The notes under the pieces: generated by a model
Databases searched by the model: none
What the model was told of the DNA's origin: nothing
The model's input: only the letters and a program-made list of their open reading frames with translations
Assembly (NCBI RefSeq): GCF_010894405.1
Contig: NZ_JAAIYA010000030.1
Coordinates: forward strand, 100,750-164,749
DNA from: Pyxidicoccus caerfyrddinensis
Lineage (GTDB): Bacteria; Myxococcota; Myxococcia; Myxococcales; Myxococcaceae
DNA length: 64,000 nucleotides
Direction: 5' to 3'
Shown: piece by piece, positions 39,742 through 49,872 of the stretch
Layout: each line of letters begins with the position of its first letter
How positions within the stretch are numbered: the first letter of the stretch is position 1
Made by a program: the position numbers and the translations under genes

Positions 39742-40056
39742 CATACCCCATGGATGCCACTGAGGTTGATAGCTATCTCCTTGCTGCGGCACTCGTACTC
39801 GGGAGGGCAGGCATCAGTTCACTCGTGGCGCCCGTCTGCTCCTTCTTCGACTCCTGCCTTGCCGCTGCATCAGGCACTGCCCTTCGAGAGCGTTGCCGCA
39901 CCCACGCCCGGCCCCCACAAGTGGGGCCAGGAGCGAGGGGCGCGGTTGCAGCGACGAGGAGCCGAATCAAGTATTGGGTAAGGGTGCCTGTTGTTGAGAG
40001 TGAGGGCGGGCGAGGTGCCTGACTCGGGGGCGCTTCATAGAAAGGATGGGGACATC

Positions 40057-40884
40057 ATGAAGTGGGAGAAGAGCTGGCACAAAGAGGAAGAAGAGAGCCA
40101 CCGACGGAGCAGACGCATCAGAAGGATGGGGGCGCTGTGGAGTGGGGGAAGGGCTGTCCTCGCCGCCGGGCTCACCCTGCTCATGGCCGGCGGTCCGACG
40201 GCCATGGCTGCGGAGAGCGCTCCGGCGGGCGACGTGGCGGCGATGGAGCGGGCTCTCAAGGAATCCGAACAGCTCGCCAGCAAGGTTGTTGAACCCGGGT
40301 CGCCTGAGGCCGTGGCCGCCCGTGAGCAGGCCGAGGCGCTTCAACGGTCCAGACAGGTCACCCTGCACCTGCCCGACGGCTCGGCCGCGGACGTGTCCCA
40401 GGCCCAAGTCTACCGCCTTGCCGCTGGCGCCACCCTGGTCCGGGTGCCAATCACCGGCCTGACCGCCGGAAGCGCGGTCGGCTACGCGTTCGACGCGAAC
40501 CGCCGGCTCACCCAGACCGTCGAGATCCACCTCATCGAACACAGCGCTACCTCTGGGCAGGCCCGGGTCTGGATCGACGGTCGGCAGGTCCTCGACCGCC
40601 AAATCACTGAGAAGGACAAAGAGGCCGCCGCGAACACCCTGGCGACCGCGTCCCTGAGACTGGAAACCGGCGACGCCAACGCCCGCGCCCTGGGCCTCAA
40701 CTGGGGCAAGTTCGAAGACTGCCTCAATAGCGCCGGCATCGCCAGCTGGGTCATCTCGTCGCTCAGCACCATATGTAGCGCCGCCTGCCTCGTCACTGCG
40801 GGCGCCGGCTGCATCCTGTGCATTGCTGCGGCTGGCGGGCTTACCGCGGGGGTCGTCAAAGCCTGCGTCGACAGGGCCTCGTAG
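40057..40884 (+). CDS. Secreted protein with six-Cys hydrophobic C-terminal domain (bacteriocin-precursor-like)
   Basis: 275 residues, ATG at 40057 with AAAGGA and GGGGA upstream. The N-terminal region is very basic (RRSRRIRR, 17-23). The signal peptide runs to about PTAMA (51). Residues 52-215 are a soluble, Cys-free domain (QVTLHLPDGSAADVSQAQVY, GQARVWIDGRQVLDRQI). All six cysteines lie in the last 54 residues at 222, 240, 244, 252, 255 and 270, in a Gly/Ala/Ile-rich hydrophobic stretch. This layout of export signal, long propeptide and Cys-rich hydrophobic core recalls halocin C8-type precursors, in which the N-terminal part serves as immunity. That resemblance is by pattern only. Stop is 7 bp before an internal copy of the element's end. 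Confidence 0.75.
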   Translation: MKWEKSWHKEEEESHRRSRRIRRMGALWSGGRAVLAAGLTLLMAGGPTAMAAESAPAGDVAAMERALKESEQLASKVVEPGSPEAVAAREQAEALQRSRQVTLHLPDGSAADVSQAQVYRLAAGATLVRVPITGLTAGSAVGYAFDANRRLTQTVEIHLIEHSATSGQARVWIDGRQVLDRQITEKDKEAAANTLATASLRLETGDANARALGLNWGKFEDCLNSAGIASWVISSLSTICSAACLVTAGAGCILCIAAAGGLTAGVVKACVDRAS

Positions 40885-40891
40885 AACAAAC

Positions 40892-40915
40892 GTATCCGCT
40901 GCATGAGCCCCGTCT
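40892..40915 (+). repeat. Internal third copy of the element end
   Basis: 24 bp identical to the left end (GTATCCGCTGCATGAGCC and six more), in the same orientation as the left terminus. With the right terminus at 41011 it bounds a 120-bp IR-IR segment resembling a miniature element. No 8-bp duplication flanks it. Confidence 0.82.
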
Positions 40916-40968
40916 TCCGTGAGCCGGGATGTCCGGCGCAAGCCGACAGGGTGAACGGAGCCCTGCTA

Positions 40969-41011
40969 GCGCCGGCTCAGATCTGCAAGGCGGGGCTCAT
41001 GCAGCGGATAC
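40969..41011 (-). repeat. Right terminal inverted repeat
   Basis: Read inwards it begins GTATCCGCTGCATGAGCC and stays identical to the left end for 21 bp, then shares GAGCCGGCGC at about positions 34-43. Confidence 0.88.
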
Positions 41012-41019
41012 GGCGAGCC
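41012..41019. repeat. Target-site duplication, right copy
   Basis: GGCGAGCC immediately right of the element, identical to 39537-39544. Confidence 0.9.
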
Positions 41020-41311
41020 ACCGGTCGCATTTCAGGGGAAAGGTATCGGACTCGGCGCGGGGGCCGGCGACCTTCGCACCGAAGTCCGCGACCAGCTCCC
41101 GCGTGGCGCGCACATGCTCCGAGTTGGTCAGCACGACCCAGGCCGCCCCACTCAGCGAGCGCAGGTGCGCGGCATCATGCGTGGACAGCGGGAGCGGGTC
41201 GAAGACCACGTTCCCTGCAGGGCGGACCCAGAGGACGCTGTGGAAGTCCAGGTTGCGCGCCTCGTCGAAGCGAGCCCATCCATAGAGGTCTTTGCGGTGC
41301 AGGGCTTTCAT
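41012..41311 (-). pseudogene. MBL-fold gene, N-terminal part, split by an insertion
   Basis: 100 codons from the ATG at 41311 (MKALHRKDLYGWARFDEARN) to DRWLA at the element boundary; the frame then runs four codons into the element and stops. The beta-strand layout FHSVLWVRPAGNVVFDPL and VVLTNSEHVRATRELVADFG is that of an MBL fold in which the usual HxHxDH is replaced by SEHVRAT, so metal binding may already be reduced or absent. Continuation is at 39225-39536. Confidence 0.83.
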
Positions 41312-41457
41312 GGCGCCCCAGCCTGCACGCATGGCGTGCCGCCGGGAAGCGGTGCCCCGCCGTCTACACGGCAAGGCCGCCCCAGGGCCGCGTGGCCCGG
41401 CCGGCCCTCCCTCCAGGGCATGCCGGGCTACGCGGCACCAGCACCAGCTCATCCCTG

Positions 41458-41745
41458 TTATTCGTACGGATTGGCCTCGATGACCTCGCACTTGTAGACG
41501 CAGTTCCGGACGTTGTTGACGCACGTGCTCGAGGTCAGCGTACAAAGCTGCCCCAGTGGCTCAAATTCAGGCCGATAGGAGCACGAGAAGAGGCAGCCCG
41601 AGGGCGGTTTCGTCCCGGTGGTCAGCTCCGACGTGCTTGAGCCGACGGGCGGATGCTCTTCCACCAGCTCCCGCACCTCGCCAGCCTCACCTGCGCCACA
41701 CCCAATGAACAACGCCGCAGCAATACCAAACAGCAGCTTCTTCAT
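41458..41745 (-). CDS. Small six-Cys lipoprotein
   Basis: 95 residues, with ATG at 41745 preceded by GGGGG. Lipobox LFIGC (Cys16). After an acidic Ser/Thr linker the C-terminal 45 residues hold six Cys at 51, 55, 68, 75, 82 and 86 (GCLFSCSY, QLCTL, STCVNN, NCVYKCE). The even number and spacing suggest three disulphides in a compact knot-like domain. Family not recognised; typical of the small Cys-rich lipoproteins of myxobacteria. In the same strand and direction as the split MBL gene, 146 bp upstream of it. Confidence 0.78.
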   Translation of the reverse strand: MKKLLFGIAAALFIGCGAGEAGEVRELVEEHPPVGSSTSELTTGTKPPSGCLFSCSYRPEFEPLGQLCTLTSSTCVNNVRNCVYKCEVIEANPYE

Positions 41746-41888
41746 GTGTGATACCCCCTCTTTGACTTCAGGGGCTATTAAACTACTGGCCGACACACGG
41801 TTGCAATAAGGGCCGCGGACTCGAAGGGCACGCACTCCTTCGTCATCAACGGTGAACCGAACCTCATGCCGTGAGCACCGGGCCTCGC

Positions 41889-42630
41889 TCAGCGGCCGTC
41901 CCAGAACGCCCTGTCGCCGTACTCCCAGCTCCAGGGCACGCCGGCTTCGCCGAGCACGAAGCGCACGAGGTGAGGGAACGCGGGCTCGGCACGCACGTCG
42001 TTGGCCAGGAGCAGCACGCAGCGGCGTCCGCGCGGCAGGCACACGAGGGTATTGCCGGTGCTGTCGTTGTGGCCGCCCTTGAAGAACCCCCTCCCCTGCG
42101 GGCCGTCGAACACGACCACGCCCAGGCCCGCCGCCAGGTCCTTGCGCCGCTGCTCCGGCGGCAGCTCGTCCTGCAAGGTGGGGAACTGACTCCGGGTGGT
42201 GATGGGCAGATGCGGCGCGGTCATCTCGGTGAGGGCCCGTGGAGCCAGGAGCTCGCCGCGCACCAGCGCAGCCGCGAAGCGCGACAGGTCGTCGATGGTG
42301 GTGTCCATCGAACCGGCCGCGCGCACGGTGCTGCGCTCGTCGTGCGGTTCCACGGTGCCGTCGGCCATCCAGCCGTCGGCTAGGTTGCGAGCGAAGTCCG
42401 GCCGCCACTGCCCTTGCATTGCGCGCGCCGTAGGCCCTGACCGCCACCACCTGTCCGTCGTCAATCACCGCGAGCGCGAGCCCCTTCGCGCCCGTGGCGG
42501 CCATCGCGCGCGCCGCTTCGGCATCCAGGGCGGCCACATCGGGGACGGGCTGCGTCTCGCGGGGAGTCGGCGCCGTGGCACAGCCACTCGCGAACAACAC
42601 ACACAAGGACCAGGCACGCCGCGCGTTCAT
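41889..42630 (-). pseudogene. Serine-hydrolase (beta-lactamase family) pseudogene with internal deletion
   Basis: The N-terminus from the ATG at 42630 reads as a lipoprotein (FASGCATAP) followed by GAKGLALAVIDDGQVVAVRA, the first strands of class C beta-lactamase-like hydrolases. Near 42425 the frame shifts directly into WRPDFARNLADGW and SMDTTIDDLSRFAAALVRGE, the C-terminal third, ending in FFKGGHND (the KTG-like box). The expected SxxK and YxN boxes, roughly 150-180 residues, are missing. A deletion with frameshift has therefore inactivated it. Confidence 0.8.
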
Positions 42631-42763
42631 GAGATCCACTCCCGAGCAGTGCTGGCTCACCACCAGCGAAGTTGGGAGCGTTGCTTACTGCAAGAGGCTG
42701 GCGCGCGAAGGGTCCACGCGCCCAGCCTGGGCCGAATGGGTCAGCCGGCTGAGGTGCTCACCT

Positions 42764-45151
<2,388 letters not shown>

Positions 45152-45277
45152 GTCCGAGATTCTGGCATCGAATATCGACAAGGGGAGCGGTCGATTTCAC
45201 GCAACGGTGTCACCCGGCCTGTCTCTTCCCGTCAGGAGGGGGCGTTCATGCCCCCCATGACTCCTCGGGAGGACGAC

Positions 45278-45643
45278 ATGAAGGCGACGACGCGGTACCT
45301 GGTGCTTCTCTCCATGCTGGTGGTGGGCTGTGGTGACTCGAAAGAAGACGACGTGGACGAGGACACCCAGTCGTTCCCAGAGACGCTCGAGTGTGGCGAC
45401 ATCCGCTGCAAGCGCGCCACTCAATACTGCGCGACCATCGGAACCGCTGTGACGAGCTATCTGTGTCTGGAGAAGGAGGCGAGCTGCAAGAGCTGCGACT
45501 GCGTGGACCTGGAATCAGACCTCACCATCCAGACCGGGCGCGAGGACTGCACCGCGACCGCCAGGCTCGATGTGTACTTCTCGTGCGCCTATTTCGATGA
45601 TGTGGACTACATCAAGACCTCCTGCATCGTACGCGCTCGCTGA
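45278..45643 (+). CDS. Cys-rich small lipoprotein
   Basis: 121 residues, with GGGAGG upstream. Lipobox LVVGC (Cys18), an acidic linker (DSKEDDVDEDT), then a domain with ten further Cys at 39, 44, 51, 63, 70, 73, 75, 91, 103 and 116 (CKSCDC in the middle). Ten Cys in about 80 residues indicate five disulphides in an extracytoplasmic protein. No family recognised. Divergent from the UvrA gene across 126 bp. Confidence 0.8.
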   Translation: MKATTRYLVLLSMLVVGCGDSKEDDVDEDTQSFPETLECGDIRCKRATQYCATIGTAVTSYLCLEKEASCKSCDCVDLESDLTIQTGREDCTATARLDVYFSCAYFDDVDYIKTSCIVRAR

Positions 45644-45741
45644 GAGCCTGAGACGGATGGGGACTCTGCTCGCGGGCACGACGGCCCACGCGCCGACCCG
45701 TGGAGGTCCAGGCTGGCGCGTGGGCCGCCCTCCGCGAGGTG

Positions 45742-46029
45742 TCAGCCCCCGCAGCGGTTGAAGTTCTGGTCGACGTAGTACTGGCAGCAGCCCGCGTAGG
45801 CGCCCAGGCAGGTCTGGGTGCCGAGCGCCTGGGTGGCCCACTGGGAGGCGGTGGAGTACGAGCCCGCGCAGGCGTCCGCGCACAGCGTGTTGGAGATGGA
45901 GGAGAGGGTTGCAGCCCCTGAACGGGGAGCCTCGAAATTCTTCGACGAGCGCTGAATCTGGACGGACTCCGTGGATACGGACGGGCCCTGGAATCCTGGC
46001 GATGGATGGAGCACGCGGCGCGGATGCAT
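45742..46029 (-). CDS. Small six-Cys protein without Sec signal
   Basis: 95 residues if the ATG at 46029 is used; an in-frame stop lies just upstream, so no signal peptide can be added. The N-terminal 45 residues are polar; the C-terminal half is Cys-rich (Cys 50, 54, 74, 81, 82, 93: LCADACAG, TCLGAYAGCC, NRCGG). Codon use fits a real gene. Either the start region has been altered, or this is a leader-core peptide exported another way. Divergent from the FAD oxidoreductase, 51 bp between starts. Confidence 0.55.
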   Translation of the reverse strand: MHPRRVLHPSPGFQGPSVSTESVQIQRSSKNFEAPRSGAATLSSISNTLCADACAGSYSTASQWATQALGTQTCLGAYAGCCQYYVDQNFNRCGG

Positions 46030-46080
46030 CGGGGCGACCAGGGGGTGTCACAAACGCTCGGGTGACCCGGTCTTCAGGGC

Positions 46081-47364
46081 ATGAGCTCGATACGGGAACA
46101 GCGAGACGTGGTGGTGATTGGCGGAGGGATTGGCGGACTGGCCGCTGCCGCCCTCCTTGCGCGCGGGGGACGGACCGTCACCCTGGTGGAGAAAGCGCCT
46201 CGGTTCGGCGGTCGCGCCATCACCACGGAGCGGGAGGGCTTCAAGTTCAACCTCGGCATTCACGCGTTCTACTCGGGAGGGCCCGGCGAGGCCGTGCTGC
46301 GCGAGCTTGGCATCACCCTCTCGGGCGGGCAGACAGACCGCTCGCTCTACGAGTGCCAGGACGGAGCTCGCATCGGCCGGCTGCCAGTGGATGCGGACTC
46401 ACTTGCGACCAGCGAGGTGCTGGACCCTGCGTCGCGCGCGGAGCTCGCCCAGCTTCTCCGCCTGCTCAGGACCGAGCCCCTTCACGTCTGGAGGGGTCGG
46501 CCCGTGAGCGCCTGGCTGGAGAAGCATGCGCGGCATCCCGTGGTGCGGCGCCTCCTCGAAGCGGTGGTCCGGCTCGCGACGTACACGCACGCGCCCGATG
46601 AGGTCGATGCGGCGTATGCGCTGTCGCTCGTGGGCTCGCAGCGCGGAGCACTCCTCCTCGACGGGGGTTGGCAGACCCTGGTCAATGGGCTCGAGAGCGC
46701 GGCACGTGCGGCGGGCGTGGAGATGATTCACGGCGCCGCCGTCACGGGCATCGAGCTCGGACCGCCGCACACCGTACGACTCCCGACCCGCACCCTTCAC
46801 ACGACGGCCGTGGTGGTCGCCACCGATGTGATGGCCGCGGCGCGACTGCTCGGGTGCCCCTCGGTCGACGCGTGGGCGGCTCGCGCGCGGCCCGTGCGCG
46901 CGGCGTGCCTGGACCTCGCGCTGCACGCGTTGCCGGATCCCCGGCGCCTGGTGGTCCTGCGCCTGGACCAACCTCTCTACTACTCCGTACACTCCCGCTC
47001 GTGCCGGCTCGCTCCGGTCGGCGGCGCGTTGCTCCACCTGGTCAAGTACCTGCCCTTGAGACCGTCTGACCTCGACGAGGACCCACGCGAAGACCGTCGC
47101 CAGCTCGAAGCCTGGCTGGATGAGCTCCAGCCCGGATGGCGCGAGGTGGTGGTGGCCTCCCAATACCTTCCCCGCATCCAGGTCTCAGGGGGCGCCGTGA
47201 CGGCCGGACAGCAGGGGCTTCAGGGGCGCCCCTCTCCCATCGTTCCAGACGCGCCCGGCGTGTACCTGGTGGGGGACTTCGTCGGAGCGCAGGACCATCT
47301 GGCGCACGCCAGCCTGGCCAGCGCGGAAGCGGTTGCGCGGGACGTCTTGGAGCGCGCGGCATGA
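46081..47364 (+). CDS. FAD-dependent oxidoreductase, phytoene-desaturase-like
   Basis: 427 residues. Rossmann FAD motif VVVIGGGIGGLAAAALLARGG at residues 10-30, then EKAPRFGGRA as in carotenoid desaturases and amine oxidases. The C-terminal FAD motif is APGVYLVGDFVGAQDHLAHASLAS. Shorter than CrtI (about 500), so a related NAD(P)/FAD oxidoreductase rather than a proven carotenoid enzyme. Its TGA overlaps the ATG of the ECF sigma gene, so the two are coupled. Confidence 0.88.
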   Translation: MSSIREQRDVVVIGGGIGGLAAAALLARGGRTVTLVEKAPRFGGRAITTEREGFKFNLGIHAFYSGGPGEAVLRELGITLSGGQTDRSLYECQDGARIGRLPVDADSLATSEVLDPASRAELAQLLRLLRTEPLHVWRGRPVSAWLEKHARHPVVRRLLEAVVRLATYTHAPDEVDAAYALSLVGSQRGALLLDGGWQTLVNGLESAARAAGVEMIHGAAVTGIELGPPHTVRLPTRTLHTTAVVVATDVMAAARLLGCPSVDAWAARARPVRAACLDLALHALPDPRRLVVLRLDQPLYYSVHSRSCRLAPVGGALLHLVKYLPLRPSDLDEDPREDRRQLEAWLDELQPGWREVVVASQYLPRIQVSGGAVTAGQQGLQGRPSPIVPDAPGVYLVGDFVGAQDHLAHASLASAEAVARDVLERAA

Positions 47365-48239
47365 CGGCGAGCGGCGACGAGCTCTTCCTGGCCCACCGGG
47401 CGGCACTCCTCTCCATTGCCTACAACATGCTGGGCCGCGTTGCGGAGGCGGAGGATTGCGTTCAGGAAGCCTATCTCCGCTGGCAACGCGCCAGCCGGGC
47501 CGAGGATGGCGAAGCCATTGCGTCGCCGCAGGCGTACCTGCGCCGCGTGGTCGCGAACCTCTGTATCAACCGCCTCCAGTCGGCAGCCGCTCGGAGGGAG
47601 TCCTACGTGGGCGTCTGGCTCCCGGAGCCGCTGGTCGAGAGGGAGGCCACGCCACCGGGCGAGACCGCCGCCGAGCAATCCGAGACCCTCTCGATTGCGC
47701 TCCTCCGGGTGATGGAGTCGCTGTCACCGGTCGAGCGCGCGGTGTTCCTGCTCCGGGAAGTCTTCGAGCGACCGTACCCCGAGATTGCACGCGCCGTCGG
47801 CAAGAGCGACGCCTATTGCCGACAGCTCGTGCACCGGGCGAAGGAGAGACTCGCCCTGGGGCAATCCCGATTCAGCGTGTCATCGGACGAGCATGAGAGG
47901 CTCGCCCTGCGTTTCGCGGAGGCGTGCGCGAGCGACGACGTTCATGCCCTCGTCGAGTTGCTGTCCACCGACGTGACTCTCTACAGCGACGGAGGCGAGA
48001 CACGCGAACCCGTCCACCACGCGGACGCAGTCGCGCGGTTCATCCTGGCCGGCAGGGAACGCTTGAGCCAGGGCTCCTCGTGGTCGTGGCGCATCGCCAG
48101 GGTCAACGGGAAGCCCGGTGTCGTGATTCTCGTCGATAGCTCCGTGTACGCCGTCTTCGCGCTCGAGGTCCGCGCGGGGCGAATCGACGAGGTCGACATC
48201 ATCGTCTCGCCCTCGAAGCTGCGCCATCTCCAGGCGTGA
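47361..48239 (+). CDS. ECF41-type sigma factor with SnoaL-like C-terminal domain
   Basis: 292 residues. Sigma region 2 (AYNMLGRVAEAEDCVQEAYL, 20-39) and region 4 (LSPVERAVFLLREVFERPYP with a helix-turn-helix to about 165), joined by a linker containing WLPEP at 86-90. Residues 178-292 form a SnoaL-like extension with YSDGGE (about 208-213) and SPSKL near the end. WLPEP, DGGG and NPDKL are hallmarks of ECF41, in which the extension modulates activity; two are slightly altered here. ECF41 genes usually sit beside an oxidoreductase or decarboxylase gene, and this one is coupled to an FAD oxidoreductase by ATGA. Confidence 0.9.
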   Translation: MTASGDELFLAHRAALLSIAYNMLGRVAEAEDCVQEAYLRWQRASRAEDGEAIASPQAYLRRVVANLCINRLQSAAARRESYVGVWLPEPLVEREATPPGETAAEQSETLSIALLRVMESLSPVERAVFLLREVFERPYPEIARAVGKSDAYCRQLVHRAKERLALGQSRFSVSSDEHERLALRFAEACASDDVHALVELLSTDVTLYSDGGETREPVHHADAVARFILAGRERLSQGSSWSWRIARVNGKPGVVILVDSSVYAVFALEVRAGRIDEVDIIVSPSKLRHLQA

Positions 48240-48276
48240 ACATGTCGGGCGCCAATTCCATCGGGCGTCAGGACCT

Positions 48277-49221
48277 TCAGCCCCCGTGCACCATGCGCAG
48301 GTAGCCGCGCGGGGCCGCCGCCGAGGCCGAGGCCAGCAGCTCCGGCGCCGGCCACGCGTTGCTCGGGCGGCCCTCCGCGAGGAAGGACACCGCGGGCGTC
48401 ACCACCTCCGGTGCATACAGGATGCGGTGGTGGCCCAGCCCCTCCGTGCGCGTCAGCTTCGCGCCCGGCCACGCGCGAGCCACCGCCTCACCCGCCTCCA
48501 GCGGCACCTCCCGGTCCCCCACGTCGTGGAAGATGCGCAGTGGCACCTGCAACAAGGGTGCGAAATGGGGAAGGGCCAGATCCCGCAGCCGCATGTCGAA
48601 CCGCGCTTCGATTCGCGCCGCCATCCGCCGCTGCACGTCCTCCGACAGGCCCACCGTCTTCCCGAAGGCCTTGACGCCCCAGCGCGGGTCCGACGGCGGG
48701 GAGATGAACACCGCGCGCTCCATCCGCATCCCGTCCCGCAGCGCCACCGCCGTGGCCGCCGCGCCGAACGAGTGCGCCACCACCGCGTACGGCCCGCCCG
48801 TGGCCCGCCCCACCCGCGCCACCATGTCCGCCATCTCCGGCAGCGAGCTGGTGCGCCCGGACGACACCCCGTGCCCCGGCGCGTCGTACGTCACCACCGA
48901 GAAGCCCGCCTCCACCAGCGGCGCCACGAAGGCCGTGAGCTGCCCGCCGTAGCCGCTCCACCCGTGCACCAGCAGCACCCGCGGCCCCTCGCCCCAGCTC
49001 CACACCGCCACCTTCTCGCCGCCCAGCTTCAGCACCCGCTGCTGCCCCTGCGCCAGCACCGCCTCGGCCGTGCGCGAGCGCCGCGTCCGCTGGGGCGTCA
49101 GGAACAGCCGCTCCGCCCACGCCGCCGCCAGCCCCGGAGCCACCGCGCCCAGCCCCTTCGCCGTCGCCCGTACTCCCATCAGCGCCATTTTCGTCCGAAC
49201 GTTCGTGCTATTTTCTGCCAT
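48277..49221 (-). CDS. Alpha/beta-hydrolase
   Basis: 314 residues from the ATG at 49221 with GAGGAGG upstream. Oxyanion region LLVHGWSGYGGQL, nucleophile elbow VVAHSFGAAA, an Asp in HDVGDREVP and a catalytic His in GLGHHRIL. The C-terminal sequence (LLASASAAAPRGYLRMVHGG) is Ala-rich. Substrate unknown. Cotranscribed with the TetR gene (39 bp gap), which probably represses it. A 134-bp piece of a homologous gene lies at 37755-37890. Confidence 0.88.
   Translation of the reverse strand: MAENSTNVRTKMALMGVRATAKGLGAVAPGLAAAWAERLFLTPQRTRRSRTAEAVLAQGQQRVLKLGGEKVAVWSWGEGPRVLLVHGWSGYGGQLTAFVAPLVEAGFSVVTYDAPGHGVSSGRTSSLPEMADMVARVGRATGGPYAVVAHSFGAAATAVALRDGMRMERAVFISPPSDPRWGVKAFGKTVGLSEDVQRRMAARIEARFDMRLRDLALPHFAPLLQVPLRIFHDVGDREVPLEAGEAVARAWPGAKLTRTEGLGHHRILYAPEVVTPAVSFLAEGRPSNAWPAPELLASASAAAPRGYLRMVHGG
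49197..49209. promoter_or_regulatory. TetR operator-like motif, copy within hydrolase start
   Basis: AGCACGAACGTTC on the minus strand, inside codons 5-9 of the hydrolase and centred on the palindrome CGAACGTTCG. Matches 12 of 13 positions of the motif upstream of the TetR gene (49873-49885). Confidence 0.5.
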
Positions 49222-49260
49222 GATGAGGTCCTCCTCGGAAGGACTCGGGAACAACAGAAG

Positions 49261-49860
49261 TCAGTGGGTGGGGTTGCGGGCGGCGGCCAGCAGCGCGTCG
49301 AAGGCGCGCCGGGCACGGTCCTCGGCCCTGGGGTCTCTCATCAGCCGCCGCGAGTGGTGGAAGCCCAGCATCGCCGCGTACTCGTCGTGGGCGAACTGCT
49401 CCACGTCCACGTCCTTGCGGAAGTGCCCCTCCGCCACGGCGATGCGCGCGGCCTGGGCCAGGCAGTCCAGCCAGTCCCGCTGGCTCTGCACCAGCGTGTC
49501 CCGCGCGGGCCCCTCCGCGTCGTCCAGCTCCGCCGCCGCCGCCACGAAGATGCAGCCACCCTCGAGAATCTTGTCCCTGTCCCAGGTGAGCCAGCCCTCG
49601 AAGAGGGCGCGCACCCGGGGCTCGCCGCGGGGCCGGGTGAGGGCCGGGCGGACGACGCGCTCGGTGAACAGCTCGGTGGCCGTCTGGAGCACCTGCACCT
49701 GGAGCTCCGTCTTGGACTTGAAGTGCGCGAAGAGGCCGCTCTTGGAGAGGCTCAGCTCCTCCGCCAGCCCGCCGATGCTCAGCCCGTGCAGCCCCACCCG
49801 GCTCGCCAGCCGGATGGCCGTCTCCAGGATGGTCTGATGGGTGAGCTCGCCCTTGCGCAT
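49261..49860 (-). CDS. TetR-family transcriptional regulator
   Basis: 199 residues. The N-terminal helix-turn-helix (ILETAIRLASRVGLHGLSIG, then LSLSKSGLFAHFKSKTELQ) is the standard TetR DNA-binding domain. The C-terminal ligand domain includes LEGGCIFVAAAAELDD, as in the TetR_C_6/YsiA-like group. First gene of a two-gene unit with the alpha/beta-hydrolase. A motif shared by its promoter and the hydrolase start suggests autoregulation. Confidence 0.92.
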   Translation of the reverse strand: MRKGELTHQTILETAIRLASRVGLHGLSIGGLAEELSLSKSGLFAHFKSKTELQVQVLQTATELFTERVVRPALTRPRGEPRVRALFEGWLTWDRDKILEGGCIFVAAAAELDDAEGPARDTLVQSQRDWLDCLAQAARIAVAEGHFRKDVDVEQFAHDEYAAMLGFHHSRRLMRDPRAEDRARRAFDALLAAARNPTH

Positions 49861-49872
49861 GACCTGTATTTA

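Larger units (their letters stand above)
39545..41011. mobile_element. Non-autonomous IS66-like element with a passenger gene
   Basis: 1,467 bp bounded by 21-bp perfect terminal inverted repeats (GTATCCGCTGCATGAGCCCC and one more base), which extend to about 43 bp with mismatches (GAGCCGGCGC shared at the inner end). It is flanked by the 8-bp direct repeat GGCGAGCC. Inside: a TnpA N-terminal remnant at the usual distance from the left end, one intact gene for a six-Cys secreted protein, and an extra end-like sequence at 40892-40915. No TnpB or DDE transposase is present, so movement needs an IS66 transposase in trans. The 8-bp duplication and TnpA remnant support IS66. The host MBL gene is otherwise intact, so the insertion is recent. 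Confidence 0.88.

Noticed and set aside
40892..41011. Independent MITE insertion of 120 bp
   Set aside because: Its left flank (GAACAAAC) does not match its right flank (GGCGAGCC), so there is no target duplication; it is kept only as a possible precursor of the larger element.
41458..42663. One continuous 401-codon frame covering two proteins
   Set aside because: The frame joins the serine-hydrolase N-terminus, out-of-frame junk and the separate Cys-rich lipoprotein, which has its own ribosome site and lipobox at 41745.
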